DNA from: Gaetbulibacter sp. S0825 | GTDB lineage: Bacteria; Bacteroidota; Bacteroidia; Flavobacteriales; Flavobacteriaceae | Assembly: GCF_011777505.1 (NCBI RefSeq) | Contig: NZ_JAATJT010000001.1 | Span: 930,001 to 994,000 of the forward strand | Length of the DNA stretch: 64,000 nucleotides | Direction: 5' to 3' | Part shown: positions 11,143-19,062 of the stretch, piece after piece | How the letters are laid out: every line of letters begins with the position of its first letter | How positions within the stretch are numbered: the stretch's first letter is position 1 | The notes under the pieces: model-generated | Databases searched by the model: none | What the model saw: only the letters and a program-made list of their open reading frames with translations | What the model was told of the DNA's origin: nothing | Made by a program: the position numbers and the translations under genes

Positions 11143-11862
11143 ATGGAACCTAAAAAGAATCCGAATGCAGATGTAAGAAGAAACAGCTCAATTTATTTTG
11201 CTGTTGGTCTTGCCTTAATGCTTTTAATTACCAATTATTCAATTAACTACAAGACTTACGATAAAGAAGCTATCGATATTGGTCAGTTAAATATGGATGA
11301 ATTAGATGACGAAGAAATTCCAATCACAGAGCAAATTCAAACACCTCCACCTCCACCTCCTCCACCAGCAGCGCCTGAAGTGATTGAGATAGTTGAGGAT
11401 GAAGAAGAAATTGAAGAAACTGTAATTGAGTCTACAGAAACTACTGAAGAAGAAGAAATTGTTGAAGTAGAAGAAGTTGTAGTTGAAGAAGTAGAAGAAG
11501 ACATTGAGGTGCCTTTTCATGTTATTGAAAACGTTCCGGTTTTTCCAGGTTGTGAAAATGGTAGTAACGATGTAAAGAGAAAATGTATGTCTGATAAGAT
11601 TACAAAATTTGTACAAAAGAAATTTAATACAGACTTAGCTGGAGATTTAGGCTTATCAGGTAGACAAACCATACGTGTAATGTTTAAAATAGATAAAACA
11701 GGTTCTGTAACTGGCGTAATGGCTAGAGCACCACACCCAAGATTAGAGAAAGAAGCAGCACGAGTAATTAACTCACTTCCTAAAATGAAACCAGGAAAGC
11801 AAAGAGGTAAAGCTGTAACAGTACCTTATTCGTTGCCAATTATATTCGCAGTTCAAGACTAA
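11143..11862 (+). CDS. TonB-family energy transducer, copy 1 (acidic linker)
   Basis: TonB transmits proton-motive force from an inner-membrane ExbBD complex to outer-membrane TonB-dependent receptors. This 239-residue copy has a cytoplasmic N-terminus (KKNPNADVRRNSS), one transmembrane anchor near residues 17-33, an eight-proline run near 68-75, and a long glutamate-rich linker to about 125. The C-terminal domain begins at VPVFPGCE and ends SLPIIFAVQD. Two cysteines 11 residues apart, in GCE...CMS, may pair in the periplasm. It is the first of three tandem paralogues and is followed by a strong terminator. exbB and exbD are not in the window. Confidence 0.9.
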   Translation: MEPKKNPNADVRRNSSIYFAVGLALMLLITNYSINYKTYDKEAIDIGQLNMDELDDEEIPITEQIQTPPPPPPPPAAPEVIEIVEDEEEIEETVIESTETTEEEEIVEVEEVVVEEVEEDIEVPFHVIENVPVFPGCENGSNDVKRKCMSDKITKFVQKKFNTDLAGDLGLSGRQTIRVMFKIDKTGSVTGVMARAPHPRLEKEAARVINSLPKMKPGKQRGKAVTVPYSLPIIFAVQD

Positions 11863-11883
11863 GAATAGAACGACATAAATTTT

Positions 11884-11918
11884 AAATCCCGCTACTTTTA
11901 AAGTAGCGGGATTTTTTT
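11884..11918 (+). terminator. Rho-independent terminator after TonB copy 1
   Basis: A perfect inverted repeat (arms 11884-11897 and 11901-11914, core CCCGCTAC/GTAGCGGG) is followed by a T run to 11919. It ends the sprA-gcvH-VanZ-TonB transcript. Confidence 0.9.
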
Positions 11919-11969
11919 TGGTATGTTTCTTGTGAGTTTACATAATATTAACATTTTAAAACAATAATT
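11919..11969 (+). repeat. Duplicated leader segment, copy A
   Basis: The 51 bases between the terminator and TonB copy 2 begin GGTATGTTTCTTGTGA and end TTAACATTTTAAAACAATA plus ATTATG. Nearly the same sequence lies in front of TonB copy 3 (12746-12796). The segment probably contains the promoter and ribosome-binding region and was duplicated together with the gene. Confidence 0.8.
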
Positions 11970-12692
11970 ATGGAAACAAAAAAAAACCCGCGTGCAGACG
12001 TACGGAGAAACAGCTCAATTTATTTTGCTGTTGGCTTAGCTCTAATGCTTTTAGTTGCTAACTATTCTATTAACTACAAAACCTACGATAAGGAAGCTAT
12101 TGATATAGCGATGTTGTCAATGGGTGAATTAGACAATGAGGTTATTCCAATTACCGAGCATCCTGTAACACCACCACCACAAACCAAGCCACCAGTGATT
12201 CCTGATGACTTTGATGTTAAAGAGGATGATGATCCTATTATTGAAGATATTATAGATTCAACAGAGGACAGCGAAGATGATCCAATTTTAGACGTTGTAG
12301 ATGTTGATGTTGAAGATGTGCCAGAAGATGATGTAGAAGTGCCTTATATTTTAATTGAAGATGTGCCAGTTTTTCCTGGATGCGAAGAAGGTAATAATAA
12401 AGAAAGAAGAGCTTGTATGTCCAATAAGATTTCCAAACACGTCCAAAAAAAGTTTAACGCTGACTTAGCGGAAGAATTAGGTTTGTCAGGTAAACAAACG
12501 ATACGTGTTATGTTTAAAATAGACAAAACAGGAAACATTGTTGGTGTACAATCTAGAGCACCTCACCCAAAATTAGAAAAAGAAGCAGCGAGAGTAATTA
12601 ATTTGCTTCCTAAAATGAAACCTGGTAGACAGCGTGGAAATGCTGTTACCGTATCATATTCGTTACCAATTATATTTCAAGTTCAAAATTAA
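11970..12692 (+). CDS. TonB-family energy transducer, copy 2 (aspartate-rich linker)
   Basis: A 240-residue paralogue of copy 1. The first 45 residues are almost identical to copy 1 (KKNPRADVRRNSSIYFAVGL) and include the transmembrane anchor. The proline stretch is short (TPPPQTKPPV), and the linker is rich in aspartate and glutamate (KEDDDPIIED, DVEDVPEDD). The C-terminal TonB domain starts at VPVFPGCE and keeps the two cysteines 11 apart. It ends SLPIIFQVQN. It has its own duplicated leader and its own terminator, so it can be expressed independently of copy 1. Which receptors it serves cannot be read from the sequence. Confidence 0.9.
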   Translation: METKKNPRADVRRNSSIYFAVGLALMLLVANYSINYKTYDKEAIDIAMLSMGELDNEVIPITEHPVTPPPQTKPPVIPDDFDVKEDDDPIIEDIIDSTEDSEDDPILDVVDVDVEDVPEDDVEVPYILIEDVPVFPGCEEGNNKERRACMSNKISKHVQKKFNADLAEELGLSGKQTIRVMFKIDKTGNIVGVQSRAPHPKLEKEAARVINLLPKMKPGRQRGNAVTVSYSLPIIFQVQN

Positions 12693-12713
12693 GAATATAA
12701 TTTGTTTAAAATT

Positions 12714-12745
12714 AAAACCCCATTACAACTGTAATGGGGTTTTTT
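12714..12745 (+). terminator. Rho-independent terminator after TonB copy 2
   Basis: The stem ACCCCATTACA/TGTAATGGGGT has a tiny loop and is followed by a T run. The arm sequence differs from the terminator after copy 1, although the DNA just downstream of both is shared. Confidence 0.9.
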
Positions 12746-12796
12746 GGTATGTTTCTTGTGATTTACTCATAACATTAACATTTTAAAACAATAATT
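12746..12796 (+). repeat. Duplicated leader segment, copy B
   Basis: This is the second copy of the 51-base leader found at 11919-11969. It begins GGTATGTTTCTTGTGATT and ends ATTAACATTTTAAAAC followed by AATAATTATG. Differences are confined to the middle. Confidence 0.8.
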
Positions 12797-13585
12797 ATGA
12801 ATTTTTCAAAGAAAATTCACGAACTCGTTGGTCAGAACGAGCAAATCGTGAAAACATCACAGAAGCATGATGCAAATTTACAAAAAAACTCAACCCTCTA
12901 CTTTCAGGTTGGGTTGATTTTAACACTTCTCGCAACTTATGGCTTGTTTGAAATGCAGTTTCAAACTAAATCAATTATTTGGGAAGATAATTATCAAGAA
13001 GCAGAACTTGATGTTTATGTTAACTATGTCCTTGAGCCAACTCCAGAGCCTGCTAAAGCCAAAAAAGTAGAACCAGTTAGGAAAAAATTATTGGCAATAA
13101 GTTTTAAACCAATTGACAATAATTCTCCAACAAAAGAACCAACAAAAGATGTTATTACCGAACCAATTCCTCTTAGTAAGCCAACAGTAAATAAAAAACC
13201 CAGCAAACCAGCGCCACCAGAAAAATCAACATATTCTATTATTGGTGTAGAACAAGTACCTATCTATCCAGGATGCGAAGATTTTCAAACCAATGATGAA
13301 TTAAGAAACTGTATGTCAAAAAAAATAGGACGATTAATTAGTAGAAAATTTGATTCCGATCTTGCTGGAGAACTAGGTTTTACAGGAAAGCAACGTATTA
13401 ATGTACAATTCAAAATAGATGAGTTGGGCAATGTAGTGGAGGTAAAAGCTAGAGCACCTCATAGCAAATTAGAAAATGAAGCTATAAAAACGATTAATAA
13501 AATTCCAAAAATGATACCTGCAAAACAAAGTAATAAGGAAGTAACGGTTATGTATTCGTTACCAATAATTTTACAGGTTCAGTAG
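12797..13585 (+). CDS. TonB-family energy transducer, copy 3 (basic linker)
   Basis: A 262-residue divergent third paralogue. It has a longer N-terminal cytoplasmic part (about 37 residues), one transmembrane segment near 38-52, and a lysine/proline linker (PEPAKAKKVEPVRKK, KPSKPAPPEKS) in place of the acidic linkers of copies 1 and 2. This is closer to the classical Lys-Pro linker of TonB. The C-terminal domain starts at VPIYPGCE, with the second cysteine 12 residues later, and ends SLPIILQVQ. The leader is nearly the same as that of copy 2. The likely role is energising a different receptor set, but this is inference. Confidence 0.88.
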   Translation: MNFSKKIHELVGQNEQIVKTSQKHDANLQKNSTLYFQVGLILTLLATYGLFEMQFQTKSIIWEDNYQEAELDVYVNYVLEPTPEPAKAKKVEPVRKKLLAISFKPIDNNSPTKEPTKDVITEPIPLSKPTVNKKPSKPAPPEKSTYSIIGVEQVPIYPGCEDFQTNDELRNCMSKKIGRLISRKFDSDLAGELGFTGKQRINVQFKIDELGNVVEVKARAPHSKLENEAIKTINKIPKMIPAKQSNKEVTVMYSLPIILQVQ

Positions 13586-13609
13586 AATAAAAGTATACTT
13601 TTTTTTAAG

Positions 13610-13639
13610 CTGCTATCGTTATATGATAGCAGTTTTTTT
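13610..13639 (+). terminator. Rho-independent terminator after TonB copy 3
   Basis: The hairpin CTGCTATC/GATAGCAG (arms 13610-13617 and 13625-13632) has a 7-base loop and is followed by a run of seven Ts. Confidence 0.88.
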
Positions 13640-13660
13640 ATAATTAAACTTAAAAAATAG

Positions 13661-13668
13661 TATCTTTC
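13661..13668 (+). promoter_or_regulatory. Possible -7 element of the RemB-like gene
   Basis: TATCTTTC matches seven of eight positions of TAnnTTTG and lies 26 bases before the ATG at 13695, just after the TonB copy 3 terminator. No clear TTG box is visible. Confidence 0.35.
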
Positions 13669-13694
13669 CCAAACAAAAAATTTTGTAGCTTCCT

Positions 13695-15797
13695 ATGAAG
13701 AAATTATTCCTACTTCCTTTAATTTTCTTTTCTCTAAATGTACTTGCTCAAGATGTAGATTATGAAAAATCACCAGTTTTCCCTAAGTGTGAATCTCAAG
13801 ATATTGAAGTTTTAAGTACTTGTTTTAAAAGTGAGTTAGCACATTTTATTCATGAAAAATTTAAAACACCTCAAATTATTATTGATGAGAATTACAAGGG
13901 CAATATTTTTGTATTATTTGAAGTAACAAATCAAGGAAATTTTAAGGTATTATACACAGATGCAACTTACACAGAATTAAAAACAGAAATTGAAGAGGTA
14001 TTTAATCAATTACCTAAAATACAACCAGCCACTTATAACGGAAGACCCATATTTAAACAATATTCGTATAAAATAAGTATTCCGTTAGAAGCACCATTGA
14101 CTGTTGAGTTAAGCGATGAGAATATTGAAATGAACCCTATTTCAAAGATAGAGCTAGAGGCTAAAAGTGAATATGACGATTTAAATGCTTCCATAAAACC
14201 CTATGAAGATTTAGAATATAGTAGCACGCTTAACGTTCCGTTTTTGCACAGTTCTTATGCGAAATTTGATAGAAGTTTAAATCTTGTAGGTACTAATAGT
14301 CATACAGCAGCTAAACCATTTATGTATAGTGAGGTTATAGATTATTATGATTTTAAAGCCGCTAAAGATGCTATGGTGAAAGAATCGAATAGTTGGTGGC
14401 AAAAAAAATTATTCAACGAACATTTGGTTCAACTGCAAGGGAAAGGGTATTGGTTCACTCTTGACCCAATTTTCGATCTTCAAGTTGGAAAGGATTCTGA
14501 TGCAGATTTTAAATCAACCTTTAATAATACCAGAGGGTTTTATGTCCAAGGAGGTTTAGGAGAAAAGTTAAGTTTTTCATCTTCTGTGTATGAAAGCCAA
14601 GGACGTTTTGCAGATTATATAAATAGATATGCTGAAAGTTTAAGAGGTTTTGGTCCAGACCCAGCGGTTATTCCAGGTCGTGGTATAGCAAAACGATTTA
14701 AAAATGATGCTTATGATTACCCTGTAGCTGAGGCTTACTTATCGTATTCTCCAACCGATTTTTTAAACGTTCAGTTTGGTCATGGTAAAAACTTTATAGG
14801 TGATGGTTATCGTTCGTTATTACAAAGTGATGTTGCAAGTCCTTCACCTTTTTTAAAGCTGAGCACCAAATTCTGGAAAATTAAATACACCAATACTTGG
14901 ATGTGGTTAAAAGATATTAGGACAGATGTTGTAAGTGATAAAGCTTTTTTAACAAAGTATATGGCTAACCATTATTTAAGTTGGAATGTGTCTAAAAAAT
15001 TCAATCTTGGATTATTCGAGTCAGTATTATGGACCAACTCAAACAATAGAGGATTTGATGTTAATTATTTAAACCCTATTATTTTTTATCGTGCTATTGA
15101 GTTTGAAACTGGTCAAGGCGCAGGAAATGCCGTACTTGGAGCTACAGCAAAATATAAGGTGAATGATAATATTAATATTTACAGCCAGTTTGTGTTAGAC
15201 GAATTCTCTTTAGGGGATATCAAAGGAGGTGAGAGGAGTTGGAAAAACAAATATGGTTACCAATTAGGTATGAAATATTATAATGCCTTTAAAGTAGATA
15301 ATTTGTATTTACAATTGGAGTACAATCGCGTAAGACCTTACACATACTCTCACAATACTATTGTGCTTAATTATGGACATAACAACCAATCTATGGCGCA
15401 TCTTTGGGGAGCTAATTTTAGTGAAGCCATCGTCATTGGACGTTATAACTATAAACGTTGGTTTGCCGATGCTAAGTTGGTGTTCGGGTCTAGAGGATTA
15501 GATTATAATAATGGCACAGACGATTTTAGTTATGGCGGCGATATTTATCGTAATTATAATGACCGTCCTTTTGATACAGGCGTTGAAGTTGAACAAGGCA
15601 TAAAAACTAATATTTTTCATGCCGAATTACAATCAGGTTATGTGGTAAATCCAGCAACCAACTTAAAGTTGTTTGCTTACTTAAGTTACAGAGACTTTAA
15701 CCCTAATGCAACCACAGCAACAACTTTTGAAAACAATACCCTTTGGTTTAGTATTGGCTTACGTACCGATTTATTTAATTGGTATTTTGATTTTTAA
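13695..15797 (+). CDS. remB: Gliding motility protein RemB-like outer-membrane protein with TonB-C-like N-terminal domain
   Basis: 700 residues. A signal peptide (residues 1-19, ending VLAQ) is followed at 20-130 by a domain that resembles the TonB C-terminal domains encoded just upstream: SPVFPKCE, with a second cysteine 11 residues later (C32 and C43), then a FVLFEVTNQGNFKV strand and QLPKIQPATYNG. From about residue 210 to the end it is a Wzi-like outer-membrane barrel (VQFGHGKNFIGDGYRSLL and many aromatic strand ends, terminal WYFDF). This organisation fits RemB, a protein linked to gliding motility in Flavobacterium johnsoniae. The symbol is assigned from memory of the family and is less sure than the architecture. 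Confidence 0.75.
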   Translation: MKKLFLLPLIFFSLNVLAQDVDYEKSPVFPKCESQDIEVLSTCFKSELAHFIHEKFKTPQIIIDENYKGNIFVLFEVTNQGNFKVLYTDATYTELKTEIEEVFNQLPKIQPATYNGRPIFKQYSYKISIPLEAPLTVELSDENIEMNPISKIELEAKSEYDDLNASIKPYEDLEYSSTLNVPFLHSSYAKFDRSLNLVGTNSHTAAKPFMYSEVIDYYDFKAAKDAMVKESNSWWQKKLFNEHLVQLQGKGYWFTLDPIFDLQVGKDSDADFKSTFNNTRGFYVQGGLGEKLSFSSSVYESQGRFADYINRYAESLRGFGPDPAVIPGRGIAKRFKNDAYDYPVAEAYLSYSPTDFLNVQFGHGKNFIGDGYRSLLQSDVASPSPFLKLSTKFWKIKYTNTWMWLKDIRTDVVSDKAFLTKYMANHYLSWNVSKKFNLGLFESVLWTNSNNRGFDVNYLNPIIFYRAIEFETGQGAGNAVLGATAKYKVNDNINIYSQFVLDEFSLGDIKGGERSWKNKYGYQLGMKYYNAFKVDNLYLQLEYNRVRPYTYSHNTIVLNYGHNNQSMAHLWGANFSEAIVIGRYNYKRWFADAKLVFGSRGLDYNNGTDDFSYGGDIYRNYNDRPFDTGVEVEQGIKTNIFHAELQSGYVVNPATNLKLFAYLSYRDFNPNATTATTFENNTLWFSIGLRTDLFNWYFDF

Positions 15798-15873
15798 TAT
15801 TTCAAGCTTTCAACTTGGGAATAAATTAAACTTATAATAGTTATTGAAATACAGTAATTCAAAATAGTGAGGT

Positions 15874-16467
15874 ATGCGATTAATTTATTGCTTAGGAGTA
15901 TTTTTCTTATTCTTTGCTTCATGTGAAAAAGAAAATAATAGTGAAGAAGTTAAACTTATTGGAGATTTTTACAATAAAACATCTATTAAACTGCCTTCAG
16001 ATAAGTCGCAATTAGACTTGAATCAAGATAAGTTAAATTTTTTATATGGTATTAACGAGAATTTAAATAATGAAGGTTTAAATAAAGAGATTGTAAATTC
16101 ATTTTTTGTTTTTGATTCTGACGTTTTATTTGAAAGAAAAGAAATTAGCGAAGAGGAATTAGCATTAATTAAAGATTTAAAAGCTCTTAAAGGCAAAAAA
16201 ATTAATAAGGAATTACTTGATGAATATGTTGGCAGAAGTTTTATTTATGTTAATGAAAGAATTATTAGCAATGAGATTAAACAAGAATACGGGATTGATG
16301 GAATATTAAGTTTTTCTAGAGTGTCATTTAATAGAGAGAAGAACAAGGCGGCATTAGCAATTGGAAAGAGTCTTGGAAAACTAAATGGAGAATTAACATT
16401 GTACATTTTTGAGAAAAATAATAATGAATGGAATCCTAAGTATTATTTAGTCTTAGAGGAGTCGTAA
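15874..16467 (+). CDS. Small predicted lipoprotein of unknown function
   Basis: 197 residues with a type II signal peptide: LFFASC gives the lipobox cysteine at residue 17. The acidic EKENNSEE follows, which may favour outer-membrane or surface retention. The remainder is charged, mixed alpha/beta, and has no motif I recognise. A GAGG-like sequence lies just before the ATG. It stands alone between the RemB-like gene and a convergent hydrolase gene and ends in a terminator. Function unknown. Confidence 0.75.
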   Translation: MRLIYCLGVFFLFFASCEKENNSEEVKLIGDFYNKTSIKLPSDKSQLDLNQDKLNFLYGINENLNNEGLNKEIVNSFFVFDSDVLFERKEISEEELALIKDLKALKGKKINKELLDEYVGRSFIYVNERIISNEIKQEYGIDGILSFSRVSFNREKNKAALAIGKSLGKLNGELTLYIFEKNNNEWNPKYYLVLEES

Positions 16468-16500
16468 TATTACTAATTTAAAAATAAGAAGAGTAGAATC

Positions 16501-16540
16501 AGGGTTAAGTATAGAAGTTAAATCTTAACCCTATTTTTTT
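16501..16540 (+). terminator. Terminator downstream of the lipoprotein gene
   Basis: The arms AGGGTTAAG (16501-16509) and CTTAACCCT (16524-16532) are followed by a T run. The right arm and T run coincide with the stop and last codons of the convergent hydrolase gene, so the signal is partly encoded in that gene. Confidence 0.75.
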
Positions 16541-17394
16541 TCAGTCAAACTCTTATAAATAGCACGTCTAATTTTTTCAGAATTAATAAAACTCCAGCTA
16601 TAGTTTAAGACGTCGTATTCTTTAGTAATAGCAGTGTTGGCAACTACTTCAGCTTCGGTTTTTCCTTTGTCAATCTCAGCTTGTACATTGGTTCTTAATT
16701 TTGTGAGCATCTCTAAAAACGCCGCATATTCCGCTTTGTTAGATAAATCGCCATGACCAGGAATAATCTTTGTGTTTTCATCAATAACCATTAAGGCCAT
16801 TTTTACAGCATCAATGTAACCGTCAATACTTCCGCCAGAATTCACATCAATATAAGGATAGCGCTTATGAAAATAGTTGTCTCCAGTATGCAATACATTA
16901 CTTTCAGTAAAATAAAGCATTGCATCACCATCGGTATGTGCATTATCAACATGAAACACGAGTACTTGTTCGCCATTCATATGCACACTTAATTTATCGT
17001 TAAATGTGATAACAGGTAGTCCTTCGGTTGTCTTTCCTTCCGATAAACGCTTGTAAACATTATCATGTGCAATAATTTTAGCACCAGCTTTTTCCATATT
17101 TGCATTTCCTCCAGTATGGTCACCATGATAATGTGTATTTACTACAAACTGTATGGATTTATCACTCAATTTTTTTATGGCCGCAAGAATTTTAGGCGTT
17201 AATTGTGCAAATTGGTCATCTATTACAAAAACACCATCATCGCCTACAGATACCCCAATATTTCCGCCTTGACCAACAAGCATATACACATTATTGGACA
17301 CAGGAATGGTTTTTATAGTAACGTCATTTTGAGCCGAGATAGTTGTTAATGCACTAACAAATAAAAGTGATAAAAATAGTTTAAGCGTTTTCAT
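16531..17394 (-). CDS. Secreted metallo-beta-lactamase-fold hydrolase
   Basis: 287 residues with a signal peptide ending TISAQ, so periplasmic or outer. The zinc-binding signature NTHYHGDHTGG is complete, and further MBL-fold motifs follow: DNAHTDGDAMLY, LHTGDNYF and IIPGHGD. The order and spacing resemble class B1-like and quinoprotein-associated MBL proteins. Whether it hydrolyses beta-lactams cannot be told from sequence; most chromosomal homologues have other or unknown substrates. It is transcribed divergently from ctaB across a 142-base gap. Confidence 0.88.
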   Translation of the reverse strand: MKTLKLFLSLLFVSALTTISAQNDVTIKTIPVSNNVYMLVGQGGNIGVSVGDDGVFVIDDQFAQLTPKILAAIKKLSDKSIQFVVNTHYHGDHTGGNANMEKAGAKIIAHDNVYKRLSEGKTTEGLPVITFNDKLSVHMNGEQVLVFHVDNAHTDGDAMLYFTESNVLHTGDNYFHKRYPYIDVNSGGSIDGYIDAVKMALMVIDENTKIIPGHGDLSNKAEYAAFLEMLTKLRTNVQAEIDKGKTEAEVVANTAITKEYDVLNYSWSFINSEKIRRAIYKSLTEKK

Positions 17395-17474
17395 AATGTA
17401 TATGTTTTTAAAGACCGTTAAAGATACTAAACTTATAGGAAGGTTTTTAAATGTGCAATTACTTATATTTTACA

Positions 17475-17505
17475 TTGCTCAAAACCAATTTTAAAAGTAT
17501 CTTTG
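17475..17505 (+). promoter_or_regulatory. Bacteroidetes-type promoter of the ctaB-cox cluster
   Basis: TTG at 17475-17477 and TATCTTTG at 17498-17505 are separated by 20 bases, a full match to the TTG / TAnnTTTG arrangement. The element lies 31 bases before the ctaB ATG. Confidence 0.75.
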
Positions 17506-17536
17506 CCAGCGCAAAACTTTAGCACAAAACCGACCA

Positions 17537-18433
17537 ATGTCAAAGGTTTCAGATTCTACAATACCAAAGGCTTCGATAATTTCAAATTTTAAGGAAATTA
17601 CAAAGATGCGCTTATCGTTAAGTGTGGTATTCTCGTCACTAGCAGGTTACTTGTTGGGAGCCGATGAAGTTAGTTTTTATACGTTGTTGTTGTTGGCATT
17701 TGGAGGTTATTTTATGGTAGGAGCTTCTAATGCATACAATCAAATTATCGAACGTGATTTGGATGCTTTAATGGAGCGTACTAAAAACAGACCAATTCCT
17801 TCAGGAAGTATGTCTGTGCAATCGGCATTTATTTTAGCAACAATTTTCACGATATTAGGTATTACGGTATTATATATTATCAATCCGCAAACGGCAATGT
17901 TTGGTGCCATATCTATCTTTTTATATACTAGTGCTTATACGCCTTTAAAAACTAAAACGCCATTATCGGTTTTTGTTGGAGCTATCCCAGGAGCCATTCC
18001 TTTTATGTTGGGTTGGGTTGCAGCAACCAATGATTTTGGCATAGAACCAGGAACATTGTTTATGCTTCAATTTTTTTGGCAGTTTCCTCATTTTTGGGCG
18101 ATAGGGTGGTTTTTACATGAAGATTATCAAAAGGCAGGATTTAATATGTTGCCAACAGGCAAAAGAGATAAAGGCACAGCGGTACAAACTATTTTGTATA
18201 CCGTTTGGACCATAATAGTATCTATAATTCCTGTATTTGGTTTTACTGGAGAATTAAAACTAACCATTGTAGGAGCTATAGTTGTATTGCTACTAGGATT
18301 GGTTATGTTGTATTATGCGATACAGTTATTTAAAAAAATGACAGTAGTAGCTGCAAGACAATTAATGCTAGCAAGTGTACTGTATATTACATTAGTGCAA
18401 ATAGTTTACGTTTTAGATAAGTTTATTAGATAA
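17537..18433 (+). CDS. ctaB: Protoheme IX farnesyltransferase (heme O synthase)
   Basis: Integral membrane UbiA-family prenyltransferase that adds a farnesyl group to heme b to make heme O, needed for the oxidase cofactor. 298 residues with about eight or nine transmembrane helices. The first aspartate-rich motif is NQIIERDLDALMERTKNRP near residue 68. The second conserved loop is HEDYQKAGFNMLP near 194. It opens the oxidase cluster, with subunit III starting 2 bases after its stop, and has a clear promoter upstream. Confidence 0.95.
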   Translation: MSKVSDSTIPKASIISNFKEITKMRLSLSVVFSSLAGYLLGADEVSFYTLLLLAFGGYFMVGASNAYNQIIERDLDALMERTKNRPIPSGSMSVQSAFILATIFTILGITVLYIINPQTAMFGAISIFLYTSAYTPLKTKTPLSVFVGAIPGAIPFMLGWVAATNDFGIEPGTLFMLQFFWQFPHFWAIGWFLHEDYQKAGFNMLPTGKRDKGTAVQTILYTVWTIIVSIIPVFGFTGELKLTIVGAIVVLLLGLVMLYYAIQLFKKMTVVAARQLMLASVLYITLVQIVYVLDKFIR

Positions 18434-18435
18434 TT

Positions 18436-19017
18436 ATGGATTTAACACAAGGAACCTTAGAAGAAAAGAATAAGAGAGCAAAAAAAATGATGCTATGGTT
18501 TGGTATTGTTTCTTTAATTATGTCGTTTGGTGGTTTAACAAGTGCTTTTATTGTTAGTAGTGTAAGAGAAGATTGGTTAAAAGATTTTATGTTACCTCAA
18601 GCCTTTACTATTAGTTTAATATTAATTGTTTCGAGTAGTATCACATTTATTTTAGCTAAACGTGCTTTGAAATCTGATAATAGAAATGCCACAACAATAT
18701 TCTTACTAATTACATTAGCACTTGGTATTAGTTTTATTGCCAGTCAGGCTATTGGGTTTGGTGAAATCATGAAAGAAGGTTATAATTTTACTGGTCCTAC
18801 GAGTAATATTACAATGTCATACATATTTTTAATCGCTGCAGTGCACATTGCGCACGTCATTGCTGGGTTAATTTGCTTATTAGTGGTAATTTATAATCAT
18901 TTTAAACAAAAGTATAACGCCGCTGAAATGCTTGGTTTAGAACTAGCTGCAACCTTTTGGCATTTTATAGATATTTTGTGGATATACTTGTTTTTCTTTT
19001 TATATTTCTTTAGATAA
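18436..19017 (+). CDS. Heme-copper oxidase subunit III, short form
   Basis: 193 residues with five predicted transmembrane helices, the usual size of bacterial subunit III. Recognisable features are the KKMMLWFGIVSL start of helix 1, SQAIGFGEIM, the AAVHIAHVIAGL helix, and the terminal FWHFIDILWIYLFFFLYF. Subunit III stabilises the catalytic core and helps proton uptake. It is coupled to ctaB (2-base gap) and is followed by a second, longer subunit III gene. Confidence 0.92.
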   Translation: MDLTQGTLEEKNKRAKKMMLWFGIVSLIMSFGGLTSAFIVSSVREDWLKDFMLPQAFTISLILIVSSSITFILAKRALKSDNRNATTIFLLITLALGISFIASQAIGFGEIMKEGYNFTGPTSNITMSYIFLIAAVHIAHVIAGLICLLVVIYNHFKQKYNAAEMLGLELAATFWHFIDILWIYLFFFLYFFR

Positions 19018-19062
19018 GAAAAATGATTATTTTTGTTCAATTTTAAAAACGAAATTCATCTT

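Noticed and set aside
11302-11616. A 104-codon ORF antisense to TonB copy 1, rich in Phe, Asn and Trp/Arg
   Set aside because: It is the mirror of the Glu-rich and Pro-rich linker codons, not a gene.
16531-17394. The metallo-beta-lactamase-fold protein as an antibiotic resistance gene
   Set aside because: The zinc motif alone does not show beta-lactamase activity and the context does not suggest resistance.
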